From Marasmius tenuissimus (taxonomy: Eukaryota; Basidiomycota; Agaricomycetes; Agaricales; Marasmiaceae): a stretch of 64,000 nt of DNA. Below the pieces are notes generated by a model that worked only from the letters and a program-made list of their open reading frames with translations, did not search any database and was not told the DNA's origin. Positions 32,806 to 45,789 of the stretch are shown here, piece by piece. A program made the translations under genes and the position numbers. The DNA lies in contig JAQOTA010000054.1 of assembly GCA_029532415.1 (NCBI GenBank), forward strand, positions 558,001 through 622,000, given 5' to 3'. Within the stretch, counting starts at the first letter, position 1, and the number at the start of each line of letters is the position of its first letter.

Positions 32806-35093
32806 CGTCTCCGAGCTGAGGTCGAGCCTTCCGAATAACAGGATGTTGGAAGACAGAAGATAAGCTGAGCGACGATCTACCTGAGTGACGTCGGGGGATA
32901 CTAAAGGCGCGATGTACGGTTGGATGGTAAGGACTTTATCCTAAAAGTCCAACGTAGTGTAAACCTAGTGTCCTCCGCTCGAATCGCCAGGGACCTCCCT
33001 CCCAAAATCCACAGAGGTTTTATGGCATCGTGAGGGCGTCACCTGCAGGAAACATGATAGAGCTTTGTCCGCCGGGCTCTTCATGTGACGGATGTTCCAC
33101 CTAAAGTTCGTCAAATGCGTCCGCATATCGGAAAAGAACCTCCATCTTGACGCCCACATACAAAATATGGCCTTAAACAGGCCAATCATAGGTGGGCGAC
33201 TTCGATATATTGGGTCGGCTAAGGTCTGGCGCTTATGGCCGCGTATAGATCGTGGCCGTGGCAAGCGCGAAATGTGGCCGGATATGGATTCTCGAGCTGC
33301 AAGAGGAAGACACAAGATGAGGTGCGCGTCCCTGACAGACTGTGGGGCCATCTGGGAATTCTGAGACTGGAGTTGAATTATCTCGACAACATGGGAATCC
33401 GAACTTACCAAATCGGAGTCTTGGGACGGAAATTTGTTGAGCGTTAGGACTGATACTGGACTTGATCTCACAGAAGATGACCAAAGTCCAGCTTCCAGAA
33501 CGAACCTTGGACCTACAACACGAGTAGTCACGGAAAGATAGGGAACGACACCCTCTACCCGACAGGATCGCTGGGGTCATCCTTAGAAGAGTTCAACATG
33601 GTCAAGTGTTGATAGGACATACCGCGGATATCTTCAGCCTCCGAGAAAGGATTCATCTTCCCAAGTCGTCGGCTCAACACGAAAGGCGTGAAAAGGCATC
33701 ACAGCCATGATGAAGCATCACCTCGTCGTCCATCTGCTCTCAAATCTTTTAGCTAATTGCAAGACGGCTTCTGTTCTGAGGGAAAGCGCTGAACCCGACG
33801 AATCGTCCGTAGAATGGTATTACTCCGTGGTATTGATAGCTGTTGTTCCTCGCTGTTTGCAAGTGAAATCCGTCGTTCTAGTCAGACATTGACCGCCTAA
33901 ATCTGCAGTGGGAGCTCCTAGTAATCAGCACTGGAAACGTGTCAGAAGTGATCAGAAGTGGTCGTGAAGGAGTGAAAGGTAGTTCAATTGAAGGTATGGC
34001 ATACCTTCCTCGGCCTCAGCGCACGGCATGCGGAGAGTTTCGGCCCCACGCCCTGTTTCGCGGCGGGAAAGTCTATCCTGAACCAGACTACTCATCGACG
34101 AATCCCACAAACGTGGGATTTCAAGCTTCGAAAGTTCAGCTCGAAGTTTGTTGAGTTTGCGTATATCACGTCTGTCAGTGGCACGTTCGGAGAGTCAGGC
34201 CACAGTGGCAAAAAGGGCACCAGGAGTCGACTGGGCAAGCGGAACAGAAGAAATGATTCAGAAATCGGAACTTGAAGTTGGTGATGACTGCCAAGAAAGC
34301 GCAGCATACTGACTTCAGACTGTTGGACTTCTGTACCGCCACCGGATATTGCCGCTGAATGACAATGTGCGCGTGATCAATGGCATGGACATCTGACCAG
34401 TGACCTCATCTGACCTCTTCCGCTCAAACAACGCTCGTCGCGGCTTGCCCATAGATGCCCATGGTCCCATACTCATAACTCGAGCTGCACGCAAACCAAA
34501 AAACCCTGAGTGGCTCCGTGGCGAATGTTATAGAAGTTGAGGGACTTGCTCGTTCGGACTCCGTCCGAGCATGTACTGCAGTAACTGACCGTAGCAATGT
34601 GCGAAATCTTGCCAACCTCGGCCTCCGTTTGACACTGAAGATCAGCCATGGACGTCCTGAACTCCTGTACCACACGATCCTGTGAGAGAGAGCCTGTCAA
34701 TCTTGTTGACTGACCCTGACAGATCTTCCATGTCGTCCCTCTGTGGTAAATTGTCCTCCGTGAGTTCATTTGGTTTATCGACATTCAACGACCAGCCAAT
34801 GGCTCCCTGTCTCCCTTTCTGCGATGGATTCTATTGGCTTGGTTGGAACAGCATACATTACTATGCTTGGTAGATACTAACTGTTCTGATTCTAGGATAG
34901 CCTTCCGCCAACTTCGTACTGGATCAGCTTATTACTTCAGGTCGTACACACCTCTTGTTGCTCTCATGTCATTCAAAGACCTGATGGCAAGAAACGGCTC
35001 GGCGCCGCGCAGGAATCATGCATATAGTCAAAAACCCTTCTTTGACACCCTCTTTCACCTGGGTTTCCTCTCGCCTTCTTTCCATGCGACAAA
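32806..35093. other. no assured gene
   Basis: The longest frame is a - strand frame of 188 codons at 32965-33531 (start MTTRVVGPRFVLEAGLW). It shows no domain, and the + strand is open over part of the same stretch, so I do not call it. Frames at 33939-34275 (+) and 34424-34784 (-) are likewise unsupported. The right end is the probable promoter region of the DUF6534 gene. Confidence 0.4.
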
Positions 35094-36980
35094 TCACGGC
35101 CGCTCTCGCAGCTTCGCAAAATCTCGACGACACCATCGGTGCGTATCTTATCGGCCTGGTGGCGAGCTCTATGTGCGTGTTCATTTCCAGTGCAATTCTA
35201 GTTTTTGTGACATCGACTAACCTCGGGTTTAGTCTGTATGGCATCATCTGTAATCAGGGATGGACCTACTTCTTCACTTATCACGATCGTTTGTTTCTGA
35301 GGGGCACTGTAAGTAACACGAACTTCTGCCTTTTTGATTGAAGGAATCTGAGTCTCTCTCGAGGTCATTACCTTGCTGTATGTATCATGCATCTGGTCAG
35401 AGTGCGATGCTTACATTGGACACCTATAGTATTCTGGTAACGATACACGCGGCCTTCCACACGCATGCCTCGTACATCATACTGGTCACGAATTTCTCCA
35501 GAATTATCGAACTGGATAGAGTTTGGTGAGCCCGACTCGCCGTTTCGTATACAGCAACTAGATGATTTCCCCCTACGATCAGGAGCTTAGTGGTGAGACA
35601 AGATTCCTTCGATCGTCTGAACATCGAACTGACAGAACCCAAACGAATCAAGGTTACGGTTCCCTTGGAGGTACGTGATTAACTCGTTCACATCTTTGAT
35701 ATTATTCCGACCCTAAAAAACTTGACAGGGTGTTATTGTTGTCATCTGCCAGGTCTTCTACGTGATCCAGGTTTATCATTGTCAGTGGTTCAACCGTAAT
35801 TGATCCTCACGAGCCCTGATGCCAACGGTCTGCCTTGGTAAACAGTGGGAAGAAAGATGTGGATCGTAGCGATAATAATAGGTGCGGCCTTCCGCTACGC
35901 TGCAGGTAATAGTGACCGCAGGTACTCATAACTCGACAGGTCTCACGATCATCCAAATAGGTTTGTCTTGATATCCTGGTCGCACGAAGCCCGCCCTTTT
36001 AAATTTGCTGCATCGCACCACAGGGTTTAGTCTGGGTAAGTTTCTGAGTGTCTGGACGAGTATATTATAATATTCAATATTCATCAGGACTCTGTGTCAG
36101 CGTTCTCAGACGAGATTTTGAGGTTACAGGATCTCGCACATATCTTTCAGCGATCATTACCGGCCGCCAGGCAGGTCGTATATCTTGAGCCAAAAAAATC
36201 GAGCCCTGACCCCGCGCACAGAAATATCTGATCATAGTGCCCCTGGCGTCGACGATTCCAGGGGACCTCCTGTGCGCCGTCGCACTATGTTATCACTTGC
36301 GAGCTAATTGGACCGGCATTCATCGGTGAGGAAACCGTAATCCAAATGTAACCTCGATTGTTTATGCATTCTCTTTCAGGACGGATACACTCATACAAAG
36401 ACTGATGATATACGCCGTTAGCACCGGGGCTCTTGTAGGGTACGTCGGCACGCAGACACTAAAAAAGCTGTTGCGTTGAATCCCAAAACCTCTCTAGTGC
36501 GGGAGTGGTCACTATCTTGCTCACCGTACGCCCCATCCTCATCCATTTTCATTACGAGCCTCATACCTACCCACATCAGATGGTCCTTCAGCCCGACTCG
36601 TATGTGTTTGTTGCGCTATTCGAAGTCTATGGAAATCGTGAGTTCCCTAAGATAGAGGATGAAAGAGAATTCTGACTTTGGCGCGCAGTATACGTCCTAT
36701 CGTTACTGGCGAGGTGAGACTACAGGCTATATGACCTGAGTCCACGACCGCAAATATGATGTCTCTTTCATTTAGACTCAATTCCCGAGTGCCACCGAGG
36801 CCTGGAGGCAATATCAACTTAGTAACCGAGTCGCATTATCTGTCAAGCCTTAGAGTCGAAGAAGGGCCTCAGGACACTGTCCAGACGGCCGACTCGGTTA
36901 CGAGCGTACGACCAAGGTCACCAAACCCAAACTCAAAGGTAACATCGATGTTTGAGGCAATGTCACCTGTTTTCTCATGA
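35094..36980 (+). CDS. DUF6534 multi-pass membrane protein
   Basis: The DUF6534 family groups predicted seven-helix membrane proteins abundant in Agaricomycetes, of unknown role. Exon 1 (35094-35172) gives NLDDTIGAYLIGLVASS, the family's N-terminal signature. Exon 2 (35233-35308) gives LYGIICNQGWTYFFTY. Exons 3 and 4 (35364-35377, 35430-35525) give VITLLILVTIHAAFHTHASY, the third helix. Later exons give GVIVVICQVFYVIQ and GRKMWIVAIIIGAAF, and near the end YVLSLLAR joins LNSRVPPRPGGNINLV, as in the family, followed by a Ser/Pro-rich cytoplasmic tail. The exon near 35591 does not join cleanly in phase, so either the splice site is unusual or this copy is damaged. Confidence 0.62.
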
Positions 36981-37210
36981 CCTCCCAGCAGAACAATCAA
37001 GATAGTGGAAAGTCGTGAAAGCAAGGCACTTTACTCAATACTTCCACCAGGATAGCGCTCCGAAGGCCGGCTGTCCTCATACGTACACCGTTGGCATCCT
37101 GAATACTATAGGGACATTGTACAATTCACTAGCGGTGGAGTTACATTTTATCGATGTAATAATCTTCCCTACAATTGAGGATCTACCATTGTTTTTATGT
37201 CATGCGATGT

Positions 37211-40200
37211 TCAACGCCGCGAGGTTCTGCTACGCCCAACTTGAGAACTCGACAACAACTCCCTTGATCGTTGTTTGGGATCTGTAAGGCTTCTATTCAA
37301 GCCCGACGAGTCTTTCTGACCACTTCGCATTGTTCCGACGTTGCACAGGAACGGATGCTAGAAACATGATACGTTAGCTAAGGGACTCCGGGGATAAGAA
37401 ATGCTAAACTGACTTGTAACAAACTCGCAGCGGTCGGTCGGAGATCTAGTTTGACGTTCAGTGTTTGGTTGAGGTAACTACGCATCGGAATCGTCGGTGG
37501 AGTTGGATTTTGGAGGACTTCCAACAGAAGATCATCTCGTTCTCGAGTAAGATCTATGTGGCTATCCCACATTGCTGTCACAATCCCAGAGGGGTCAGAT
37601 AGGAGAAAAGTACAACATGGCGCGATATCCATACCAATACCAAGAAGGCCCAGATCCCAGATATCTGCTTCGGGCCCAGGCGTTCCCTGACGTGCTTCTG
37701 GTGCCGGCAAAGTTCCTTTATGTGATGTAGCATTCGGATCATCGATCATGACGGCGAGCTCTAGAGTTCCGAAACACCGTAAATATAACTCTATGACAAA
37801 AAACAAGAAATGATGGACTCACTCAGCCTCGCGGTGAGGTTCTTCCCAGTCCCGAGCAAAACATTCTCTGAGGATATACTCCCATGGACAATACCATGCC
37901 TATGTAGATAATGTACGGCTTGCGTGATATGTCGTATCACGTTCGCCAGAAAGGAGTCTTTCAAACCCCCAGACTGCGTAGTACGTTCGAGAAGTTTGCT
38001 GAGAGGCACGGATTTCTTCATGGAGTCCATGACAATCCAAATGTGGTTGTCGTGCTGGAAAAGATCGACGTAGTTGAGGATATTCGGGTGATGAAGGAAT
38101 CGCATATCTTGGTATTCATCTATGAGACGGCTGAGGCGTTTCGTCAACCCGGACTGTCGAGAGTCGACCTGTTTTACTGTGACTGCCGAGTTAGTCCCTT
38201 TGATTCGCCCCACAAAGAGGTTAACTGAAGAGCTGTGGGACTAAGGGTGAGGGGAGAATGTATTGTCATAGGTCGGATGGCTTACTTCTGCTGTAGAAGC
38301 TCAAGGTGGTGATACATCCTGTGTGGATCGGCATGGCGTCTGACCCGCTTCAGACATTGCGTGTGCTCGTCGTCCACATCTTGGTCCACCCATCGCGTGG
38401 TACGGCCACTGCGAAGCGAAGAAGGGTCCTCGAGGGTAGCAAATGGTGTAAAAGGTCTTCCGGGAACGTCTAATCGACGTCCGTAGGTTTCGACGCCGTC
38501 AAGTGTACCGGTGTTCCTTTTGCTCTTCATCAACTCCCGTAAAGCATTCACGACTTTGCGGCTCTTTGGCCGTGCATCTTTATCCACCTGCCAGCAATGC
38601 TTCACAATCTTCCAAAGTGAATCCGACGTCATCTTCTCGGGTCGTGGTGGTCGAGCTCCCTGGAGAATCTGGGTGATGACCTGGCCTTCGTTTCGAATGT
38701 CCGCGAAGGGAGCGTTCCCGGTGTAGACCTAGAAGTATAAGTTGGATCAGCATAAAGAAGGTATACATGAGGGAGGTAGAAGACTTTTTACCTCGACGCA
38801 GACACAGGCATACGCGTAAATGTCACTTGCAAACGACCTCCTTTGCGGTTCTCCATGTGCGTAGAGGAGTTCCGGAGCCATCCATCGAAGCGTGCCACCA
38901 TGGTCAGTCGTACTTTGCATCGTTGCCTCCGCAAAAATGGTGAGACCGAAGTCTGCTAGACGTGGATCGCAGTTCTCGTCGATGAGAATGTTTCCCTAAT
39001 GTTGGAGGTCAGATCAGCGATGGGTAACATAGCGTAAGAAAGATTCGTACGCCTTTAAGATCACCATGCACTACTCCTTTCGAATGAAGGTAGTCAACGC
39101 CCTGTATTATCTGGTATAACTGATAAATTGGTTAAGGATCTGAATACTCTAACAGACGGAGAGACACGCACAAGCTTGTCAAGGTTACACCTCGGATTCT
39201 TCCTCAGAAACTGATTCAGAGTTCCATTCACCATCCACGGCGACACCATACATGGCTGCCTGGGAAAATTCTCCGCGTCTATCCCCAGAAAAGGAATAAC
39301 AAACTCGTGCTCGAGTTTATGCCATATCAACGCCTCCTTGCAGAACCGCTAAATCAAAGAAAGTAGTTCAGCGACCGACAAAGATCGCAGAAGGAAGGAT
39401 TCAAAAAGTCACCCTGTAGATCCTACTCTTATCCGCCTGCGTCTGGAATGTACGGAGCATCTTGAGCGCGACATTCTTGCCTTGGTACACGCTAGTATAG
39501 ACATCACCGAAGGTACCTCCAAGGTACCGTTTACTCGTGACAGGTTCGACACCAGAGATAAACATCGTCTCCGGAAGGTTGGTAGACCGTTTAGATAATT
39601 GTATGAGAAGCTTTTGCATCGCGGATCGAAGAGAACTGTCTCGTGATATCGGGCATTGCTTGTTTTCATCCAGAATCTATGATGGAGCGTGACGGTCAGG
39701 TCAGGGGGAGGTTTGAGGGATCAGAAAACGTAACATACGTGTTGCAAGGCATCCATGAAGGACTCAGCGTCCGCTCCACGGAGTGATAGCGCGACATTCC
39801 TCTCTTCATCCGTACTTAACACAACTTCGAACAGCTCCGCCACTTTCTGTTCATCTTTAGCTGTCGCTTCGAACACCTTTGCGTAATTTGGAGCTTGACC
39901 GGCGGTCGAGTTCAAGTTGAGCATCTACCAGTGCTGATCAGCCCCCGGTATGTGATTCTGAGATAAACGCACACCTCAGAGAGCTTTTCCCGATATCGAT
40001 AGCTATGGATGATGGAGTGAACGACTCCCGGTGGAACTTCTGACTCCGTGGGCCCATCAGTCTGTGGCACAGATAGTACACTGAGGGTGTCATCTGTGGA
40101 TCTAGGATCGAGTTTAGCGCCAAGCTAACGAACCCTTACTCTCACGTACCCGATAGAGCTGCGCCGAATCTCCCGTTCGGCGACTTCGAATAGATGCTGA

Positions 40201-40983
40201 AAAGAGTGCAAGGGTGAGCACTTGTTAGAAGTAGGGTCGAGGCAAAGGGTACGCACAGAATAGATCTAGAAGCGTGGATTCAGTTGAAAGTCAAACACCA
40301 ACGACAGAGTGAGAAAAGCACGTACCTCCTGTGGAAGATCTAACGAGAAAGAAAACCGACCAGAAGTTAACATCCCGCCACACGAAATACGGACGCTCCA
40401 GCACTGAACGTACATTGTATTGGCTTGTGCGAGCTTTGTGGGTGCTCCTCTTGCATCGAGGATTCAAAGTCAGGTAGCTCTTGAGGGATATCTGGGAGGG
40501 GCATATCGAGTATCTCCCTCCTCTTCCGCTTCCGTTCCTTCCTTGCGCGTGCAACAGGGTCATCCAGAGGTTTGAGACTCAATGGAGACGGTGCTTGCAC
40601 CGGTGCTCGTTCGCGTTTAGCCGAAAACGCAGCCTCAGAACCTGATCTAGAGGACGTCGTTGGCGGTCGGATGTGAATTTCAAGTGACGTTGGCTCCGAG
40701 GTTCGTTTCTTTGAATAACCATTAGATTGTATAAGCAAATTAAGCCGACTCTGACGCGCACCTCGTTCATAACCCAAACTTTGGGGATCTTAGTGTCCAA
40801 TTGTTCCTCAACTTCATCCTCCTGTTCGTTATCTTCATCGTCACGTATGCCCGTAAAGCTGGGTAACGGTGGCCGCGTGGTTGGTAGATGGCGTCTGCGT
40901 ACGGATCGAAGGAGTCGTGTTATCCTGGGCTTGCCACTCTTTTCGCTATTGTTCTGTAAACTGACAGTTGCTGAAGCCTCCAT
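37211..40983 (-). CDS. TKL-type protein kinase followed by a pseudokinase domain
   Basis: The N-terminus (MEASATVSLQNNSEKSG) is basic then Ser/Pro-rich, with a helical segment FEATAKDEQKVAELFEVVLS. The first kinase domain has LGGTFGDVY, ALKML (Lys), VVHGDLKG (catalytic Asp), LADFGL and WMAPELL, and ends HCWQVDKDARPKS. Its exons are 39676-39413, 39348-39172, 39119-39051, 38995-38792 and 38728-38286, all joining in frame. Intron 38285-38233 joins to a second kinase fold: NLFVGRIKGTNSAVTVKQV, then HGSISSENVLL, where HRD is HGS, no DFG (LKLAVMIDD), then DIWDLGLLGIGM and, through intron 37413-37358, LLQHPFL. The second domain lacks the catalytic Asp and DFG and should be inactive, perhaps regulating the first. 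The final exon ends at 37211. Kinase identity is sure; the 5' small exons near 40350-40150 are approximate. Confidence 0.8.
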
Positions 40984-41377
40984 CCTTGGGTAATGTCGTT
41001 GCTGATAATGATTAATGGGGCGGGGTGGTGTCTGGTTCTAGAGGTTTATACTAGCGCAGAGCTGTACGTGATGGAGTATCCCGTATTGCGTGGCAGATAG
41101 CGATAGAACTGGCACTGCGTCCTCAAGCTATGCCTCCAAGGCGCTGCGGGAGGGGAAGAGAAGGGTCGCGCTGAAGGGGCTGCCTCGAGGCAAACGAATA
41201 CATCAGAACGGGGTGCGAAAGTTACTCGATGGGCGTCAGAAAGACGGCCCAGATGAGATTCATTGAATGGCTTCTATAGTTATTCTCTGTTCGTCATTCC
41301 CACGACTGTTTGATGGGCGTTGAAAGATACGTTACATGGGGCATCAGGTGGTTATCGTCATATGTTACAACGGGTAT

Positions 41378-42694
41378 TCATTTCCGGAGTTTTCGCCTAA
41401 GCCTTGTAGGAGGCTCTTCTCTGATAATCTCAAGGTAGTTTGAGGGCGCGACTGAATGAAAATTTTAGAGTCTCGAGAGCGAATTAACCAAACTGAAGCT
41501 TACTTCCTTGCCTCCCATCTTGCGTTCTGGCCGGCCACCACTTTTTATCCAACGTCTTCACTTCCAATATGTCCCCCTTCCTCAAGCTCAGCTGGTCAAG
41601 TTCAGGATTGACGCTTAGCTCCCCAGTCGTAGCTTGCGGCGGTGGCGAATCTGTAATGGTCTCCAGGTCGATACAAGAGGCAAGAAAGTACGACCGAGAA
41701 ATACTCACAATCGAACCGCGCCCTCGCCCTCGCGGTATACGAGACCTCAGAGCTCAGGCCACTTTCTGAGTCGCCACCAGTACCTGATCCGGACAAAATG
41801 CTCGTGCCCATGTCGTTCGATATCGGCTGTGTCAATCTGGAAAATTGGGATCCCATATCCGTTGTATTGACAGTACCAAATCCAAATGGTGGATTAGGGG
41901 GTTTGAAGTCGTCGTTATCGGTCGCAGTAGCGACTGAAGGCGTCTTCGTGGATGATGCAGCTATTGGTCCCCCACCGCGAGGCGGGGAAGCTGGCATCAC
42001 GGACGTATATTGATGTTGACCAGATAAAGTGGGATGCATGGGTGCAAAGGATTCATCTTCGAGCGCGCGTGCATTTGTAGGTGGTTTGTCGTCGTATTCA
42101 TATACATCTTCAGGTCCATGCCTGAGAAGGGGGGTCGTATCAGGCAAAAGAGACCAGCTCGAAAGTAGAATAAAAACACGTACAACGTCCTGCGAATCGC
42201 AGACCCCTGATCCGCAGTGAAGTAAACTATCCACACCAGATCCAAGATCACCATAATAATCCACGCGGCACTGAGCATTTGGAACTTAGTATCGTGAAAG
42301 CTGAGAGTGGCGTTGATTCCAATCCCCCCAAGAGCACATGAAAGCACAGCAAATGCTGATATTGTCGACCGGTAGAGGCTCGCAGATTGAATGTCTACCA
42401 GGGTGTAGATCGCCCCGAGATTGACCACTACTTGGGAGACAATGCCAAACCAGAGAACTCCGACCGACAAACGACCATCTAATAAAACCCCATGCCGTCA
42501 GAATTTCCAATGCTGAGCAGAGGATATCTCGGAATACGCACGTTCAACAGTTGCTTGTATCTGACATATCAGAGCGATAAACCACAGTGCCTTTGAGTCG
42601 TGTCAGAACCGTTGAGGTCCGCAAGAAAAACAAGCCTACTCACGCCAGTGACGATGCAGGTAGAGAGGAAGAAGGATTTGAAGATGGTGAACAT
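41378..42694 (-). CDS. SHO1: SHO1-like osmosensor, four TM helices plus C-terminal SH3
   Basis: SHO1 is the plasma-membrane sensor and adaptor of the osmotic HOG MAP-kinase pathway; its SH3 domain binds Pbs2-type MAPKK. Six exons join in frame: 42694-42644, 42590-42542, 42478-42184, 42121-41709, 41650-41504, 41451-41378, giving 342 residues. Helices are CIVTGALWFIALICQIQ, VGVLWFGIVSQVVVNLGAIY, TISAFAVLSCALGGIGINAT and AWIIMVILDLVWIVYFTAD. A Pro/Ser/Thr-rich linker of about 150 residues follows. The SH3 domain runs from YTARARARFDY through LSLRKGDILEV and KKWWPARTQDG to GIAPSNYLEII, with the binding-site Tyr, Trp-Trp and Pro-Ser-Asn-Tyr residues present. The start Met was chosen as the first in front of helix 1; the N-terminus is shorter than in yeast, so an upstream exon is possible. 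Confidence 0.86.
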
Positions 42695-43626
42695 GAAGAT
42701 GATGAGCGCGCTGTTCGAAGTGAATTCAACATGAAGATCACGGTACCAGAGTTGTAGATGGCAGTAGGAACCCAAGCTGCGTAAGCGAACGTAAATCGGC
42801 CCTGAGCATGTCTTCAACAATTCAATCGGGATCTTTTCGGCCCGACGCGTCGACGCGTATTCTTAGAGTCTACACCTCACACTGCACAGTGTCGACCGTG
42901 ATGATCCCAATTGAAGGCAGACTAAGATACGTGAGATGAGCCCACTGAAGAATGGCCGGCTAGCAGCAACGCTATGTTCGAGCTGGATCTGGATTGAAGG
43001 GAAAGTCAACCGCAAGTACCGAGAAACTCGAATCTGGTTAAGTCAACTTCCAAGGTCTTAGTGACGCGTAGTACCTCACAAAGAGTGTAAAAGACTTACC
43101 TGCCTCATACGAGCTTCAGTTGTCCAAAGTTAAAACTCTTTTGACCACGAGATTCTCGAGTCTGGCTGCCCTTTCTCCCAAAACATTGGGGTAAGCTTGG
43201 TGCCAAGAGGAGAAAACGACAGACTGCTAGTTTGGCAGTCGATGGACGTCAATCGGGAGTTCAATATGGTTTCCAAACCGGCGATCTCTCCAGCAAACAT
43301 GAGAATAATGAGAGGCACCCAGTGAGCGCTTGACCGAGTGGTACGAAAGAAAGGAAGGCAGAGCGGCTGTGCACTTGGCAAAGCCTGTCATTTCTTGACT
43401 TTGACAACGATGATCAGCGGTCGGAAAGCTCTCCTCGCAACGTTCATCATGCCCAGCACAGGTCCTTGCTCTTTGTTATCAACGACGACAACCACTCCAA
43501 TTAGATTAGCGGAGAAAAATGATGAGTTTGTCAGATTCTCATGGTCCCTTCTTTTAGCCTATTGTGTATCGGCACCGTCAGGGTATTCGGGTGCAATACG
43601 TACCGTGTTCCTCATAATTGATCATT
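42695..43626. other. intergenic, no assured gene
   Basis: This holds the probable SHO1 promoter. A - strand frame at 43130-43381 (SAHWVPLIILMFAGEIAGLE) has a hydrophobic stretch and could be an exon of a small membrane protein, but I find no neighbouring exons to join. A GC-rich palindrome ACGCGTCGACGCGT sits at about 42844-42857. Confidence 0.4.
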
Positions 43627-43811
43627 AAACTCTAATTTCCATGAGCTCGACTCGAAATTCACATCAATCCCTGCCTTGTCATCTCTTTTTCTCGCTCTGA
43701 GAAATTCTAGAGGTATGTCGTTTGCTCTCTTTCAAGTAGGCTGACAGCTGGGCTGACTGCGAACTGGAAGGTTTCGAGCTCTACAGATGATCCCATCAGT
43801 CTCCAGGTGGA

Positions 43812-45335
43812 ATGTCTAGCGTATCGTCTCTGGTCCACCTTGCCCGTCGTGCTTTACCAGAAGAATTACCGTTGCCAGATGTGATACAGACAGCGGCGGG
43901 AGCTCAAGCAGTCAATCGCAGTTCAGGTGCGCAGTGGGCTCTTTCAAGGCTCTTCGATGTTATACTGACATTGCTATCTTTTCGTGCAAGTTGCTTCGTT
44001 GGGATTTTTGTTGTACGATATATGCCTGACATTTGACGACGAGGTGCGCCTGTATTCTGCACGCTAAAACGCCAGACTTTATTCTGATAGGCCTTCAGGT
44101 TGAGCTTTTCTGGCCGTACGCGTTCTGGTAATCATGTCGACGACGGGAAGATGCTAATGGTTCACCTCACAGGCGCAAGTGGACCTTCATGAAATTCAAC
44201 TTCTTCTTTGTCCGCTACATTCCTCTCCTCGTCCAGATGTTCGTGGTCTCTGCCTTTTCCGAGCCGTAGTTCCCTTGGCTAATCGACTCTCCTACGAGCA
44301 GTCCTCTACTCTTTGTCGGCACAGAGCTCTCGCCTTATTTTCACTTCACGGACCACGACTGTTTTATCTGGCAGGTGTATCAAGGAGTTGCGTCTGTCTG
44401 TATCATCATGTCCTGTGATTTTGTTCTCCTCGCCCGCAGTGCGTCCTTCTACTTTGGTTTCCATGATTCCTTCCTCATCCCAGCCTCCTGTTCACAGTCT
44501 ACGCACTCTATTACCACAACCCTCGGATACGATATCTCGTCTCCATCTCTTACATTCTCGAGATCGCCATGATGTCCGCCGGCCTAGCTCTAGCACTGCC
44601 TGGCATCCACTACGACGAGAAATGTACAGTCATCTTCGTTCCTGAATCTCTCATCGTCTACGCCGGAGGCGCAGTCATCTTCCAAACCCTTCTTTTCGGT
44701 TTGACCCTCTACAAATTCCTCGCGGGTGTCAGAGAAGGCTGGAGAAACATCCCCATCATCAAATTACTGATGAGGGACGGTACATGGGCGTTTTTTTTGT
44801 TATTCAGTAAGTGGACTAGTCTAAACTTTACTTTTCCTCGGCAAACTGACATTGATTTACGCTACCCATCCCGTGTTTTCCTTCATCATCATTGATCCCC
44901 CTCCCACCCCTCACACAATCAATCAGTCGAACTCGTCGCGGAGGTTTCCCTGTACGGCCTTAAGAATCATGCGTATGCAGGAGTACTTTACGCATGGTTA
45001 CTTACCGGATATTCCGTTTGCGTGCGTATCCTCCCCCCTCTCTCTTTCTCTTTCCCCTTTCTTCGTAACCGTTCAAATCCATCCACTGCCAGGGTTACCG
45101 AATCCTCCTCAACATCAATCACCTCACACGATCACCTGGGAGTTTCAGTGGAGGTAGTCAGACTCTTACAGAGGACCCACAGTTCACGAGTAACGTGGAC
45201 GATACGGAAATCCCCATATCCTACGAGTTGCGAGAGTTGGACCCACTGCCTAATCAGACGGAACAACAGGGCGGTTCAAGATCGGGAGGGACGACTGAGC
45301 AGGACATTTTACCTTTACCACGGACGCCGGTATGA
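43812..45335 (+). CDS. DUF6533 membrane protein, copy A
   Basis: DUF6533 proteins are predicted seven-helix membrane proteins of unknown function, expanded in Agaricomycetes. Exon 1 gives MSSVSSLVHLARRALPEE. It splices to VASLGFLLYDICLTFDDEVE, the domain signature, then FWPYAFWRKWTFMKFNFFFV, then FTDHDCFIWQVYQGVASVC and IIMSCDFVLLAR. A large exon carries YALYYHNPRIRYLVSISYIL and YAGGAVIFQTLLFGLTLYKF, ending in RDGTWAFFLLF. The last exons give VELVAEVSLYGLKNHAYAG and GYRILLNINH, with a polar Gly/Thr/Glu-rich tail ending PLPRTPV at 45335. No internal stop was seen in this splice model. It is a tandem paralogue of the gene at 47165. Confidence 0.7.
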
Positions 45336-45714
45336 TACGATGCTTTGCTTTGGGACCATGGATGATGTATTTCTACTCTTTACGAACTCTCTACTACACG
45401 ATTATACCCCTGGACACGGGTCTCTTTTGAGCATCCTTGTTCCTGACCCGTCCTTTCAAGTGACGTGAAGCACAAAACCGACCGATATGCGAGGCCAGAT
45501 AAAACATTGCAAAAGCAGAGTCTCTTATGTCTCTTATGCTACTAACTATACAGAGTCCTTGATTCCTACAACGACATGGAGGGGTATGTACGTGCGTGGA
45601 TAACAAATCGTGCAGGATGTGATAGATCGTTATATCATAAGTGGAAAGTAAAGACCCCTTTCTGACCAGTTTATTTATTCGTGGATAGCAAACCCGCACT
45701 TCCCCCCGTTCCTT

Positions 45715-45789
45715 TTACACAGGCACCTCGCCAGAAATCCGAACATCCCTCGAACTCCTCCCGACCACAGCTCCAATCCTTCCATCAGG
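45715..45789 (-). pseudogene. last 24 codons of a GH3 beta-glucosidase, duplicated fragment
   Basis: On the - strand this encodes GRIGAVVGRSSRDVRISGEV plus PV and a stop, nearly identical to the C-terminus of the intact GH3 gene at 49639. Homology ends abruptly at 45789. It has no start or catalytic part and marks the breakpoint of the segmental duplication. Confidence 0.85.

Larger units (their letters stand above)
43627..45789. repeat. segmental duplication, copy A
   Basis: From AACTCTAATTTCC at 43627 this segment is collinear with 46975-49713. Both copies contain a DUF6533 gene and its 3' flank, and both end inside the same GH3 coding sequence. Copy A breaks off at 45789, where homology to 49713 stops. 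Order and orientation are the same, so it is a direct duplication with a period of about 3.35 kb. Copy A lacks the 566-bp insertion seen in copy B. Confidence 0.85.

Noticed and set aside
32965..33531. 188-codon - strand frame as a gene
   Set aside because: No domain, no neighbouring exons, and the complementary strand is also open over much of it.
37791..37822. 32-nt intron in the pseudokinase
   Set aside because: Too short for this genome; using the acceptor 30 nt further on (intron 37761-37822, 62 nt) restores the kinase-like sequence LKLAVMIDD.
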